A stretch of DNA of 64,000 bases from Erythrobacter mangrovi (lineage in GTDB: Bacteria; Pseudomonadota; Alphaproteobacteria; Sphingomonadales; Sphingomonadaceae), in the NCBI RefSeq assembly GCF_013260645.1, contig NZ_CP053921.1:186001-250000 (forward strand), written 5' to 3'. Positions within the stretch are counted from its first letter, which is position 1. Each line of letters begins with the position of its first letter. The position numbers and the translations under genes are program-made. Positions 17,512 to 26,411 of the stretch are shown here, piece by piece. The notes beneath the pieces were generated by a model. It saw only the letters and a program-made list of their open reading frames with translations, was not told where the DNA came from and made no database searches.

Positions 17512-18624
17512 ATGCCCACTACCGGCAAGCAGCTTTTCACTACTCTTGAAAGCGACGGTACGCTCACGGTCGAGATCGCGAGCCGCGAATTCCCCGATCC
17601 CACCGGAAACCAGGTGCTGGTCAAGATGGAAGCCGCGCCGATCAACCCCAGCGACCTCGCCATCCTGACCGGCGCGGCCGATTTCGAGAACGCGACCTAT
17701 TCCCCCGGCAAGGTCGTCGCCAAGATGCCCGAGCCGTTCAACAGCGGCCAAAAGGCCCGCCACGGCCAGCGCCTGCCCGCGGGCAATGAAGGCGCAGGCA
17801 CCGTCATCGCCACTGGCGACAGTGACATGGCCAAGGCGCTGATGGGCCAGCGCGTCGCCTGCGTTCCGGGCAACGCCTACAGCCAATATGCGATCGCCGA
17901 TGCCGCCATGTGCCTGCCGCTGGGCGATCACAGCGCCGAGGACGGCGCGTCGAGCTTCGTCAACCCGATGACCGCGCTGGGCTTTGCCGAGAACGCCAAG
18001 ATGGATGGCCAGAAGGCGATCCTGCACACGGTCGGCGCCTCGAATCTGGGGCAGATGCTGGTCAAGATCTGCCAGGAAGACGGTCTTGGCCTCGTCAACA
18101 TCGTCCGCAAGCAAGACCAGGTCGACCTGCTCAAGGGCCTTGGCGCGACGCATGTGGTGAATTCGTCGGACGGCGATTTCATGGCCCAGCTCAAGGCGGC
18201 CATCGACGAGACCGATGCCTTCTATGGCTTCGACCCGATCGGCGGCGGCACCATGGTGGACACCTGCTTCAAGGCGATGGAACAGGTCGCGGTGTCGAAG
18301 ATGACCGAATATTCGCGCTACGGCTCGAACCAGGCGAAGCGCATGTTCATCTACGGCCGGCTCGACTTCGGGCCGACCACGCTGACCCCGTCCTATGGCT
18401 TTGGCTGGACGCTGTCGGGCTGGCTGCTGACGCCGTTCCTCGCGACTGCCGGCATGGAAACGGTGATGCGGATGCGCAAGCGCGTGCTCGACAACCTCAC
18501 CACGACCTTCGCCAGCAGCTACAAGACGCGCGTCGATCTGGAAGGCATGCTGACCAAGGATGCGATCCTCGATTATCGCCAGATGAAGACCGGCGAAAAG
18601 TACCTCGTCCTGCCGAACGGCTAA
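17512..18624 (+). CDS. MDR-family NAD(P)-dependent oxidoreductase, quinone-reductase-like
   Basis: A 370-residue medium-chain dehydrogenase/reductase. The N-terminal GroES-like domain has VLVKMEAAPINPSDLAIL and GNEGAGTV; the nucleotide-binding domain (about 160-300) has ILHTVGASNLGQMLVKI in place of the usual GGVG motif, a loosened cofactor loop. No zinc-ligand Cys cluster is seen, so it belongs to the zinc-free quinone-reductase or enoyl-reductase side. The start at 17512 is preferred to 17506 because GGAG lies 7 bases before it. Substrate unknown. Convergent with the asparaginase gene (4-base overlap). Confidence 0.8.
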   Translation: MPTTGKQLFTTLESDGTLTVEIASREFPDPTGNQVLVKMEAAPINPSDLAILTGAADFENATYSPGKVVAKMPEPFNSGQKARHGQRLPAGNEGAGTVIATGDSDMAKALMGQRVACVPGNAYSQYAIADAAMCLPLGDHSAEDGASSFVNPMTALGFAENAKMDGQKAILHTVGASNLGQMLVKICQEDGLGLVNIVRKQDQVDLLKGLGATHVVNSSDGDFMAQLKAAIDETDAFYGFDPIGGGTMVDTCFKAMEQVAVSKMTEYSRYGSNQAKRMFIYGRLDFGPTTLTPSYGFGWTLSGWLLTPFLATAGMETVMRMRKRVLDNLTTTFASSYKTRVDLEGMLTKDAILDYRQMKTGEKYLVLPNG

Positions 18625-19607
18625 CGCCGGTCGAAATGCGCCTGCGCCGCGAGCGGGTCCGTAATCCCGCTCGCGACCAGCAATTGCGCGAGGATTCGCG
18701 CCTTCTGCGGGTTGTGCGAACGCGAAGCGACGAAGCCGCGCGCATCGTCGTCCACCTCGAGGTTGCGATCGACTGACCCTTCATCGACCCGACTTGCGCG
18801 GACGACCAGCGCGCCCCGCTTCACGGCCGCCTCGAGCGCATCGAGCACGGTCGTAGGCGCGTTGCCCTGCCCCATGCCCGCCAGCACGATCCCGCGCGCG
18901 CCGCGGGACAGCGCCCCTTCGACCAACCCGGCATCCATTCCCGCGTGGGCATAGACCACTTCGACGTGCGGTAGTGCATCGGGCCAGGCGAAGCGCGCGG
19001 CGGCGCCCGGCCGATCGGGCGGCCCGAACCAGTCGAGCGTCAGCGGAGTGACCATGCCCAGCGCCCCGCGCGGAAATCCGCGGAAGGCGTCGATACTGCT
19101 GGTCGCCGCCTTGCGGACATCGATTGCGGCGAAGATCGAGTCGCCCATCACCACCAGCACGCCGCGGCCGGCGGCCATGTGGTCGCCGGCGACCCGCACG
19201 GCGTTGGCGAAGTTGCGCATCCCGTCGCTGCCCACGGCATCGGCCGGACGCATCGCGCCGACCAGTACCACCGGCTTGGTGGCCGGGTGGGTCAAATCGA
19301 GCAGCAGCGCGGTTTCTTCGGCGGTGTCGGTGCCATGCGTGACGATAATGCCGGAAATGCCATCATCCGACGTGGCCGCAGCAATCTCGCGATGCAGCGC
19401 CTGCCAATCGCGCCAGCCGATGTCCTGCGATCCGACCGCAGCAATATCGATGCCGTCGAGCTCGGCATCCAGCCCGAGCTCGGCCACCGACGCCATCATC
19501 GCATCGATCCCGATCTGGCCCGGCGCATAGCCGCGCTGCAGCGCCGATCCGGCACTGCCCGCAATCGTCCCACCGGTGGCGAGGACCCTAATTTTCGCTG
19601 TCGTCAT
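18621..19607 (-). CDS. L-asparaginase, bacterial type
   Basis: Hydrolyses asparagine to aspartate and ammonia. 328 residues. Both catalytic threonine motifs are present: ATGGTIAGS near residue 10 and IIVTHGTDTAEETALLLDLT near 90, along with VGAMRPADAVGSDGMRN. No signal peptide precedes the first motif, so a cytoplasmic enzyme is expected. The start MTTAKIRVLATGGT at 19607 is selected because the longer frame would read through the divergent tRNA-Val gene. The last four bases overlap the end of the convergent oxidoreductase gene. Confidence 0.9.
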   Translation of the reverse strand: MTTAKIRVLATGGTIAGSAGSALQRGYAPGQIGIDAMMASVAELGLDAELDGIDIAAVGSQDIGWRDWQALHREIAAATSDDGISGIIVTHGTDTAEETALLLDLTHPATKPVVLVGAMRPADAVGSDGMRNFANAVRVAGDHMAAGRGVLVVMGDSIFAAIDVRKAATSSIDAFRGFPRGALGMVTPLTLDWFGPPDRPGAAARFAWPDALPHVEVVYAHAGMDAGLVEGALSRGARGIVLAGMGQGNAPTTVLDALEAAVKRGALVVRASRVDEGSVDRNLEVDDDARGFVASRSHNPQKARILAQLLVASGITDPLAAQAHFDRR

Positions 19608-19627
19608 GCCGCGCGCGTTAGCGGCAA

Positions 19628-19655
19628 TTGATTTTAAAGGCGAGGCTGCTAGAGG
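19628..19655 (+). promoter_or_regulatory. putative promoter of tRNA-Val
   Basis: TTGATT (19628-19633), a 16-bp spacer and TAGAGG (19650-19655) lie about 24 bases before the mature tRNA. The TAGAGGGCGCC context resembles that in front of other sphingomonad tRNA genes. Match to consensus is moderate. Confidence 0.45.
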
Positions 19656-19678
19656 GCGCCCACCCAAGGGATTCCCGG

Positions 19679-19754
19679 GGGCGCTTAGCTCAGTTGGTAG
19701 AGCATCTCGTTTACACCGAGAGGGTCGGCGGTTCGAGCCCGTCAGCGCCCACCA
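19679..19754 (+). tRNA. tRNA-Val (anticodon TAC)
   Basis: A 76-base tRNA. Acceptor stem GGGCGCT pairs with AGCGCCC, followed by an A discriminator and an encoded CCA (19752-19754). The D arm contains AGTTGGTAGA, the anticodon loop is TTTACAC giving TAC, and the T arm has GGTTCGAGCCC. No integrated element or att-like repeat is seen at its 3' end. Confidence 0.95.
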
Positions 19755-19851
19755 TTTACGGTCGCACGGATCCCTCCAGGGGGCGAAAATACAGCGGTTC
19801 TGACAAGCGACGGCGAAGGGCAGGCATCGCCCGGCGTGGCGGGAGGGTTCT

Positions 19852-21159
19852 ATCCGGAACACCTATGACATCGGAATCGCGGGATGCGGACCTGCCGGCC
19901 TGGCTGCGGCCCTGCTGCTCCAGCGCGATGGCCATCGGGTCACCCTCTACGAGCGATTCGAAACGCCCAGGCCGCTCGGTTCGGGGCTCATGCTGCAACC
20001 GTCGGGCGTGGCGGTGTTGGACAGGCTGGGCCTCGCCGAAACAGTCGCCCAGCGCGGCGCCCGAATCGACGCACTGCTGGGGATTGAGGAACATGGGCGC
20101 ATCGCACTCGACGCGCCCTACGCAAAACTTGGCGTAGCGAACGCCTTTGGTGTCGGCATTCACCGGGCAAGCCTGTTCAGCGTGCTTTACGACGCCACGC
20201 TTGCCCAGGGCATCGAAATCCGGACGGGTCACGAGGTCGTGACGAGCCGTTCCAACGAGCATGGTCGATGTCTTGTCTTCTCCGACGACACGCAGTCGGA
20301 CACGCATGACCTGATCGTCGATGCCAGCGGGTGGGCTTCCAGAATCGAAGAGGGCGAACAGCGCGGCCTGCTGCCTTTCGGCGCCTTATGGGCCAGCATT
20401 CCAGTCACGACCGATGATCCGCATGCGCGCAACCTGCTCGAACAACGCTATCGGCGCGCATCGCAGATGGTCGGCGTGCTGCCGATCGGGTCGCGTGCCG
20501 AAGGATCCTCACAGGAAGTCGCCTTCTTCTGGTCGCTGCGCCGGGACGACCATGCCCAATGGCGCAAGAGGCCGCTCGGAGATTGGAAGGACGAGGTCCG
20601 CAGGCTGTGGCCTCAGGTCGAGTTCCTGCTCGACCGGCTTTCCTCACACGACGATCTGACCTTTGCCCGCTACGCACACCGCACCGCCCGAAAGGCCCAC
20701 GGCGACCGCCTGGTTCGCATCGGCGATGCCTGGCACTCGGCCAGCCCCCAATTGGGCCAGGGCGCGAATATGGCTCTGCTCGATGCCTGGGCGTTGGCCA
20801 CCGGTCTGCGCGAAGGCCGCTCGGTGGCAGAAGGCATTCGCCTCACCACTCGCTGGCGGCGCGAACATGTCGCGCTCTACCAGTTCGTCACCGCCGCCTT
20901 CACACCGATGTTCCAGTCCGACCTAGCCCTCTGGCCATGGCTGCGAGACCGAATGATGGCGCCGCTGTCGCGCCTTGGCCCGGTGGCGCGAATCCAGGCG
21001 CAGCTGATGAGCGGATTGTTCGGCTGGCCCCTGCAATCGCTGGGGCTCGACCTGCCAGACTATTCCGCAATCGCCTCATCGATGGCCGCACGGGCTTCCT
21101 CGCCCGCCCAGTCGAACTCACCGGTAACCCGCCAGACTTCCTGCCCTGCGGCGTCATAG
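19852..21159 (+). CDS. FAD-dependent monooxygenase, starting at ATC
   Basis: A 435-residue class A flavoprotein monooxygenase. The FAD Rossmann motif GIAGCGPAGLAAALLL lies directly after the start, and the GDAWHSASPQLGQGANMAL block near residue 295 binds the flavin ribityl chain. The frame between the stop at 19801 and this motif contains no ATG, GTG, TTG or CTG. The only good ribosome site, GGGAGG at 19841-19846, is five bases before ATC at 19852, giving (M)RNTYDIGIAGCG. The first ATG (19990) would delete the FAD motif. The last 100 bases run antisense into the thioredoxin gene. Substrate unknown. Confidence 0.8.
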   Translation: MRNTYDIGIAGCGPAGLAAALLLQRDGHRVTLYERFETPRPLGSGLMLQPSGVAVLDRLGLAETVAQRGARIDALLGIEEHGRIALDAPYAKLGVANAFGVGIHRASLFSVLYDATLAQGIEIRTGHEVVTSRSNEHGRCLVFSDDTQSDTHDLIVDASGWASRIEEGEQRGLLPFGALWASIPVTTDDPHARNLLEQRYRRASQMVGVLPIGSRAEGSSQEVAFFWSLRRDDHAQWRKRPLGDWKDEVRRLWPQVEFLLDRLSSHDDLTFARYAHRTARKAHGDRLVRIGDAWHSASPQLGQGANMALLDAWALATGLREGRSVAEGIRLTTRWRREHVALYQFVTAAFTPMFQSDLALWPWLRDRMMAPLSRLGPVARIQAQLMSGLFGWPLQSLGLDLPDYSAIASSMAARASSPAQSNSPVTRQTSCPAAS

Positions 21160-21635
21160 AGCACGGTCGTCGGCAGTACCGCGCCGCCCAGCGCGAAGCC
21201 GAGCTCCGCCTCGGGATCGAGCCAGGGCTCGAGCTGCTTGAAGCCGCCGGTGGCAAAGAACGGCACGACCTTCTCCGCCCCCTGCATGTCCTGGCTCACT
21301 GTCACGACGCGCAGTCGCTCGCCATATTCCGCCGCGAGCGCATCGAGCTGTGGCATTTCCTTGACACAGGGTGCGCACCAGGTCGCCCACAGGTTGAGCA
21401 GTACCGGCTGCCCCTGCAGGGCTCCGAGATTGAGCTGTTGCCCATCGGGATCGGTCAGGCTGGCAGTCGGCATCAGCATGCCGGCCTGGCTGCGATCGAT
21501 CTCTCCGGTTGCGGCGGCCTTAGTGCTGCTTTCTTGCGCCGCGTCCGGTGCGCCCCTATCGCATGCGGCGAGCGACAGGCCGAGGAAGATTGCGAGCGTG
21601 AGCGAAAAACGGGACAATAGCGGTTCCAATAGCAT
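21060..21635 (-). CDS. TlpA/ResA-like thioredoxin lipoprotein
   Basis: A 191-residue exported thioredoxin-fold protein. An N-terminal hydrophobic segment ends in the lipobox LAAC (Cys25), so it should be lipid-anchored on the periplasmic side. The thioredoxin domain has the redox motif [11 protein letters not shown] near residue 86 and cis-proline LPTTVLYD near 155. It probably reduces or oxidises periplasmic disulfides, for example in cytochrome c maturation, but no cytochrome genes are close. Its start codon overlaps the argH ATG by two bases in divergent orientation, and its 3' end overlaps the monooxygenase by 100 bases. The start may lie a few codons in. Confidence 0.85.
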   Translation of the reverse strand: MLLEPLLSRFSLTLAIFLGLSLAACDRGAPDAAQESSTKAAATGEIDRSQAGMLMPTASLTDPDGQQLNLGALQGQPVLLNLWATWCAPCVKEMPQLDALAAEYGERLRVVTVSQDMQGAEKVVPFFATGGFKQLEPWLDPEAELGFALGGAVLPTTVLYDAAGQEVWRVTGEFDWAGEEARAAIDEAIAE

Positions 21636-23010
21636 GTGGGGCGGCAGGTTTGCCGAGGGCCCTAGCGCGATCATGCGCGAAATCAACGCCTCGATCCCCT
21701 TCGACAAGGCGTTGTGGCGGCAGGACATTGCCGCGTCCAAGGCGCATGTCGCGATGTTGGGTGCGCAGGGCATCGTCAGCGCCGAGGACGCCAGGCGCAT
21801 CGCCGAAGGCCTCGATCTTGTCGCCGCGGAATATGAGCGTGACGGGGTGCCCGAGGACTGGGATCTCGAAGACATTCACATGACGACCGAGAGCCGTCTG
21901 GCCGAACTGATCGGTGCCGCGGCCGGGCGGTTGCACACTGCGCGTAGCCGCAACGACCAGGTGGCGACCGATTTCCGCCTGTGGGTGCGCGATGCGATGG
22001 ACCAAGCCGATGCCGGGCTCGAAGCGCTGCAGCGCGCGCTGGTCACCCGCGCCGGCGAACACGCAGCCAGCATCATGCCCGGCTTCACCCATTTGCAGAC
22101 CGCCCAGCCGGTCACGCTTGGCCACCATCTGATGGCCTATTACGAGATGATCCGGCGGGATCGCAGCCGCTTCGCCGATGCGCGTGCACGGATGAACGAA
22201 AGTCCGCTCGGCAGCGCCGCGCTGGCAGGAACCGGCTTCCCGATCGATCGGGAGGCGACTACCGCGGCGCTCGGCTTCGATCGCCCCACGCGCAACAGCC
22301 TCGATGCGGTGTCCGACCGCGACTTCGCGCTCGATTACCTGATGGCGGCGAGCCAATGTGCGCTCCACCTCAGCCGACTGGCGGAAGAATTCATCATCTG
22401 GGCCAGCCAGCCTTTCGGCTTCGTCAAGCTGCCCGACAGCCTATCGACCGGCAGCTCGATCATGCCGCAGAAGAAGAACCCCGACGCCGCCGAACTGGTG
22501 CGTGGTCATGCCGGCCGGGTGATCGGCTGCGCAACCGCGCTGATGATCACCATGAAAGGCCTGCCGCTTGCCTATTCGAAGGACATGCAGGATGACAAGC
22601 CGCCGGTCTTCGAAGCGGCAAGCCTGCTGGCGCTGAGCATTGCGGCGATGACCGGAATGGTGGCCGATACGACGTTCGTCACCGCACGCATGCGACAGGC
22701 GGCAGAGCTGGGCTATGCCACTGCCACCGACCTGGCGGACTGGCTGGTGCGCGAAGCCGACGTCCCCTTCCGCGAGGCGCACCATATCACCGGTGCCGCA
22801 GTGAAGCGGGCCGAGGCGGACGGCGTGGCGCTCGACCAGCTGCCGCTCAACGTCCTGCAGGAAATCGACTCGCGGATCGACGAGCGAGTCTATACGGCGC
22901 TGTCGGTCGATGCTTCGGTTGCTTCGCGTTCTTCCTATGGCGGGACGGCACCCAAGGAAGTAGAGGCGCGGGTCGCAGAGGCGCGCAAGGCGCTGGGAAT
23001 GGATGTTTGA
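21634..23010 (+). CDS. argH: argininosuccinate lyase
   Basis: Final step of arginine synthesis: argininosuccinate to arginine and fumarate. 458 residues, as in E. coli. Begins [20 protein letters not shown], the family start. Key motifs: [13 protein letters not shown] near residue 110, the [13 protein letters not shown] block near 157 and the fumarase-superfamily signature [12 protein letters not shown] near 272. No clear ribosome site is visible, and the ATG overlaps the divergent thioredoxin start codon, so the 5' ends of the two genes share sequence. The lipoprotein gene follows without a gap. Confidence 0.96.
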   Translation: MWGGRFAEGPSAIMREINASIPFDKALWRQDIAASKAHVAMLGAQGIVSAEDARRIAEGLDLVAAEYERDGVPEDWDLEDIHMTTESRLAELIGAAAGRLHTARSRNDQVATDFRLWVRDAMDQADAGLEALQRALVTRAGEHAASIMPGFTHLQTAQPVTLGHHLMAYYEMIRRDRSRFADARARMNESPLGSAALAGTGFPIDREATTAALGFDRPTRNSLDAVSDRDFALDYLMAASQCALHLSRLAEEFIIWASQPFGFVKLPDSLSTGSSIMPQKKNPDAAELVRGHAGRVIGCATALMITMKGLPLAYSKDMQDDKPPVFEAASLLALSIAAMTGMVADTTFVTARMRQAAELGYATATDLADWLVREADVPFREAHHITGAAVKRAEADGVALDQLPLNVLQEIDSRIDERVYTALSVDASVASRSSYGGTAPKEVEARVAEARKALGMDV

Positions 23011-23247
23011 ATGAGACAGATACTGGCCCTTGTCGCGCTCGTATTCCTCGCCGCCTGCGGCTCCAAGGCAGCGCTCGAGCCTGCTCCCGATGCGGCATTG
23101 CCCCCGGCACCCTTTGGTGCGGAAGCGCAGCCGAGCGCCGAGGAACTGCTCGCGCAGCAACCGCAAGCCGCACCCGACCGGACGGTGGAGCTGCGGCGGC
23201 GCTCGGAAGAGCGTGAGGACGATCCATTCGACCTGCCCCCGGAATAG
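23011..23247 (+). CDS. small lipoprotein between argH and lysA
   Basis: A 78-residue protein with a lipoprotein signal peptide, MRQILALVALVFLAAC, cleaved before Cys16. The mature part is short, Pro/Ala-rich, then charged (ELRRRSEEREDDPFDLPPE), with no domain. The position upstream of lysA is like that of small YifL/LptM-type lipoproteins in other proteobacteria. A link to the outer-membrane LPS translocon is only an inference from that analogy. The ATG starts one base after the argH stop. Confidence 0.8.
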   Translation: MRQILALVALVFLAACGSKAALEPAPDAALPPAPFGAEAQPSAEELLAQQPQAAPDRTVELRRRSEEREDDPFDLPPE

Positions 23248-23357
23248 GCGACCCATACGGGGCAGATCGCATCGAACCTGCGCAGCGTAGGCGAGATAGG
23301 TCCGAAGCAATCTAACCTGTCTCGACTTCGCGCGATACGAAGGGCTAAGCGGCGCGC

Positions 23358-24620
23358 ATGGACCATTTCCAGCTTCGCAACGGCGTGATGCATGCCGAAG
23401 ACGTGCCCCTGCCGCGCATCGCGGAGGAGGTTGGCACGCCGGTCTATGTCTATTCGCGCGCTACGCTTGCGCGCCATGCCCGCGTCTTTCGCGAGGCACT
23501 GGCCGGTCTCGACAATCCCCACATCGCCTTCGCGGTGAAAGCCAACCCGAACCTTGCGGTGCTCAAGGTGCTGGCCAACGAAGGCTACGGCGCCGATGTG
23601 GTCTCCGGCGGCGAGCTGACCCGTGCCCTGGCGGCGGGGATGAAGGCCGAGGATGTGGTCTTTTCAGGCGTGGGCAAGACCCATGCCGAGCTGGTGCAGG
23701 GCCTCGAGGCAGGAATCGGCCAGTTCAATATCGAAAGCGAGGAAGAGGGCTTCGAGCTTGCGGCCATCGCCCGGCGGATGGGACTTCGGGCCGCCTGCGC
23801 GCTGCGGGTCAATCCCGATGTCGATGCCCGCACGCACGAGAAGATCTCGACCGGCAAGCGCGAAAACAAGTTCGGCGTCCCGCTCGATCGCGCGGCGGAG
23901 ATCTATGCCCGCCTGGCCGACGAGGACGGCTTGGAGATGCGCGGCATCGCGGTCCACATCGGCAGCCAGCTGGCCGATCTCGAGCCGCTTGAAACCGCCT
24001 TCGGCAAGGTCGGCACCCTGATCGCAGAACTGCGCGCCAAGGGCTGCACTGTCACCCATGCCGATCTCGGTGGCGGGCTCGGCGTGCCTTACAAGGCCGG
24101 GGAAATCCTGCCCTCGCCGGCCGAATACGGCGCCATGGTCGCTCGCGTCACCACCGGATGGGGCGTGCGGCTAATGTTCGAACCGGGCCGCGTAATCGCG
24201 GGCAATGCCGGTGTGCTGCTGACCCGCGTTATCCGCTCCAAGCGCAGCGGTAACGGCCCGCCCTTCGTGGTGGTCGACGCGGCGATGAACGATCTTGCCC
24301 GGCCGGCAATGTACGGCGCCTGGCACGATTTCGAGGCGGTCGAGCCGACCGGCGAGCGGATGACCGCACATATCGTCGGCCCGATCTGCGAGACCGGCGA
24401 TACCTTTGCGATGGATCGCGAATGCGATGCCATCGGCGCAGGCGACCTTGCCGTGTTCCGCACGGCTGGCGCCTATGGCGCGACGATGGCTTCATCGTAC
24501 AACTCGCGCGGCTTCGTGGCCGAAGTCCTGGTCGATGGAGACCGCTACGCTGTGGTGGCCGATCGTCTCGCGCCTGCTGCGATCATGGATGCAGAGCGCG
24601 TGCCGGAGTGGTTGGCCTGA
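23358..24620 (+). CDS. lysA: diaminopimelate decarboxylase
   Basis: PLP enzyme converting meso-diaminopimelate to lysine, 420 residues. The PLP lysine is in AFAVKANPN near residue 60. The glycine-rich phosphate site is DLGGGLGVPY near 238, and EPGRVIAGNAG (near 277) and ICETGD (near 345) build the active site across the dimer. Length is normal. Its stop overlaps the start of the siroheme gene (TGATG), so the two are cotranscribed. Confidence 0.96.
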   Translation: MDHFQLRNGVMHAEDVPLPRIAEEVGTPVYVYSRATLARHARVFREALAGLDNPHIAFAVKANPNLAVLKVLANEGYGADVVSGGELTRALAAGMKAEDVVFSGVGKTHAELVQGLEAGIGQFNIESEEEGFELAAIARRMGLRAACALRVNPDVDARTHEKISTGKRENKFGVPLDRAAEIYARLADEDGLEMRGIAVHIGSQLADLEPLETAFGKVGTLIAELRAKGCTVTHADLGGGLGVPYKAGEILPSPAEYGAMVARVTTGWGVRLMFEPGRVIAGNAGVLLTRVIRSKRSGNGPPFVVVDAAMNDLARPAMYGAWHDFEAVEPTGERMTAHIVGPICETGDTFAMDRECDAIGAGDLAVFRTAGAYGATMASSYNSRGFVAEVLVDGDRYAVVADRLAPAAIMDAERVPEWLA

Positions 24621-25384
24621 TGCATTCGCTCCCTCTCTTCCACCGGATCGCGGGACAGCGCGTGGTGGTGGTCGGGCAGGGAGAGATGGCCGAGGCCAAG
24701 GCGCGGCTGGTCACCCGCGCGGGCGGCATCCCCTGTGCGGAGACCGAGGCGCATCACGCAAAGCTGGCCTTCGTCGCGCTGGAGGATCCGCGCGCTGCGG
24801 AAGCGGCCGCAATGCGGCTCAAGCGGGCGGGCCTGCTGGTCAATGTCGCCGATCGGCCCGAGCTCTGCGATTTCACCCTGCCCTCGATCCTCGACCGCGA
24901 CCCGGTGCTGGTGGCGGTGAGCACGGGCGGAGCCTCGGCGGGGTTGGCAAAGCATCTGCGGTTGCGGCTCGAACGATTGCTGCCCGAGAGGCTTGGCACA
25001 CTGGCCCGCGCGCTGGACAGGGCACGCGAGGCAATCCGGGCACGCTACCCCAAAGCCGACGAACGCCGCCGCGCGCTCGACGAAGCCTTGGGTGAAGGCG
25101 GCCTGCTCGACCCGTTCGATGCGAGCAGCACGGAGCGGGTTGATGGCTGGCTGGCCGGTGAGGCCGTTGCATCGACCGGCGGCCTGGTGGAATTCACGCT
25201 GACGGGAAGCGATCCCGAAGACCTGACACTGCGACAGGCGCGACTGCTCGGCATGGCCGACACCGTACTTCACGATCCGCAAGTACCCGAAGCGATCCTG
25301 GTGCGCGCCCGGGCCGACGCCACGCGCCGCGCCCTGCCCTGCGATCCGCCTGAAGAGGGGCTGACCGTCATCCTCCGCATCTGA
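24620..25384 (+). CDS. siroheme synthase N-terminal domain fused to a decayed methyltransferase fragment
   Basis: Precorrin-2 dehydrogenase/sirohydrochlorin ferrochelatase, the CysG-B half: residues 1-110 form the NAD-binding domain (RVVVVGQGEMAEAKARLV; FTLPSILDRDPVLVAVSTGG) and 110-175 the dimerisation helices. Residues 188-254 (EFTLTGSDPEDLTLRQARLL then VPEAILVRARAD) look like the first 60 residues of a uroporphyrinogen methyltransferase, but the VGAGPGD loop is degraded to LTGSDPED and the rest is missing. A complete CobA is encoded at 57547-58305. Together they can make siroheme for the sulfite reductase in this window. Starts at the lysA stop. Confidence 0.8.
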   Translation: MHSLPLFHRIAGQRVVVVGQGEMAEAKARLVTRAGGIPCAETEAHHAKLAFVALEDPRAAEAAAMRLKRAGLLVNVADRPELCDFTLPSILDRDPVLVAVSTGGASAGLAKHLRLRLERLLPERLGTLARALDRAREAIRARYPKADERRRALDEALGEGGLLDPFDASSTERVDGWLAGEAVASTGGLVEFTLTGSDPEDLTLRQARLLGMADTVLHDPQVPEAILVRARADATRRALPCDPPEEGLTVILRI

Positions 25385-25415
25385 GCGTTGTTCATTTCAT
25401 GGGAAGCCTGCCGTC

Positions 25416-25877
25416 ATGGACTACACCGTCACCCCCATCGGATACGTGCGCGGAGGCCGGTCGGAAGCGGTGGACGATGATTGGGGCAAGGAACGCGCGG
25501 TGATCGAGCTCGATACGAGCCGCTTCGGCCCTGAGGCACTCGCCGGACTTGCCGATTTCAGCCATGCCGAGGTGATCTTCCTGTTCGACAGGGTGGCACC
25601 GGAGAAGATCGAGACCGGTGCGCGACATCCGCGTAATCGCAAGGACTGGCCGCTGGTTGGCATCTTTGCCCAGCGCGGCAAGAACCGGCCGAACCGGATC
25701 GGCCTGACCACCTGTGGCATCGTCAGCGTCGACGGCACGCGGATTGAAGTGGCGGGGCTCGACGCGATCGACGGTACCCCGGTGCTCGATATCAAGCCGC
25801 TGATGCGCGAATTCCAGCCACGCGGCGAACAGCGCCAACCCGCTTGGGCGAGCGAACTGATGGAAGGATACTGGTAG
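25416..25877 (+). CDS. TrmO/TsaA-family tRNA methyltransferase
   Basis: A 153-residue protein of the TsaA-like (YaeB) family, beta-barrel SAM-dependent enzymes that N6-methylate t6A37 of tRNA-Thr in E. coli. Visible family motifs are TPIGYVRGG at the start, RHPRNRKDWPLVGIFAQRG near residue 75, RPNRIGLTTC near 92 and LDAIDGTPVLDIKP near 120. It lacks the C-terminal domain of the longer E. coli enzyme, as many alphaproteobacterial members do. The P-loop gene follows after 5 bases. Confidence 0.8.
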   Translation: MDYTVTPIGYVRGGRSEAVDDDWGKERAVIELDTSRFGPEALAGLADFSHAEVIFLFDRVAPEKIETGARHPRNRKDWPLVGIFAQRGKNRPNRIGLTTCGIVSVDGTRIEVAGLDAIDGTPVLDIKPLMREFQPRGEQRQPAWASELMEGYW

Positions 25878-25882
25878 GGACG

Positions 25883-26410
25883 ATGCTGGTCATCCTGTCC
25901 GGATGCTCGGGTGGCGGCAAGACCACGCTGATCGAAGAACTAGCGCGGCGCGGCTATACGATCATGCCTGAGCCTGGATTACGAATCGTGCGCGAGGAGC
26001 GGGAGAACGGCGGTAGCGCCCTGCCCTGGATCGACCCTGCGGCCTTTGCCCGGCGCGCGGTGGAAATGGCCCGCAACGACCTGCCATCGGCCAGCAGTTC
26101 CGGTGGCCCAGTGTTCTTCGATCGCGGATTGATCGATGCGGTCGCAGCACTGGAGTTCGCGACCGGTGAAGACCATGCCGCGGCCTATCCGAAGCCCGGC
26201 GTATTCTGCCGTACCGCTTTCCTGGTTCCGCCCTGGCCCGAACACTTCCACCAATCGGTGGAACGGCAACACGGCATGAGCGAAGCCGTGGGCGAGTACG
26301 AGCGCTTGCTGAAGGTCTATGCGCGGCTCGGTTTCGCGACCGAAATCCTGCCACGCGAACCGGTCGAGCGGCGCGCGGACCGCATCCTTGCGATGATCGG
26401 CCTTGCCTGA
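25883..26410 (+). CDS. P-loop ATPase/kinase-like protein (AAA_28 type)
   Basis: A 175-residue P-loop protein. Walker A GCSGGGKTTLIEEL near residue 8; FFDRGLIDAV near 80 resembles the Walker B / DR motif of nucleotide and thymidylate-type kinases. Proteins of this AAA_28 group are mostly uncharacterised. The start at 25883 (ATG CTG GTC) gives the P-loop its normal N-terminal position. It sits directly behind the TrmO gene and is convergent with the winged-helix gene with a one-base gap. Substrate not known. Confidence 0.75.
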   Translation: MLVILSGCSGGGKTTLIEELARRGYTIMPEPGLRIVREERENGGSALPWIDPAAFARRAVEMARNDLPSASSSGGPVFFDRGLIDAVAALEFATGEDHAAAYPKPGVFCRTAFLVPPWPEHFHQSVERQHGMSEAVGEYERLLKVYARLGFATEILPREPVERRADRILAMIGLA

Positions 26411-26411
26411 T

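Noticed and set aside
19679..19754. tRNA-Val as an integration site for an island
   Set aside because: No repeat of the tRNA 3' end and no integrase in the following sequence.
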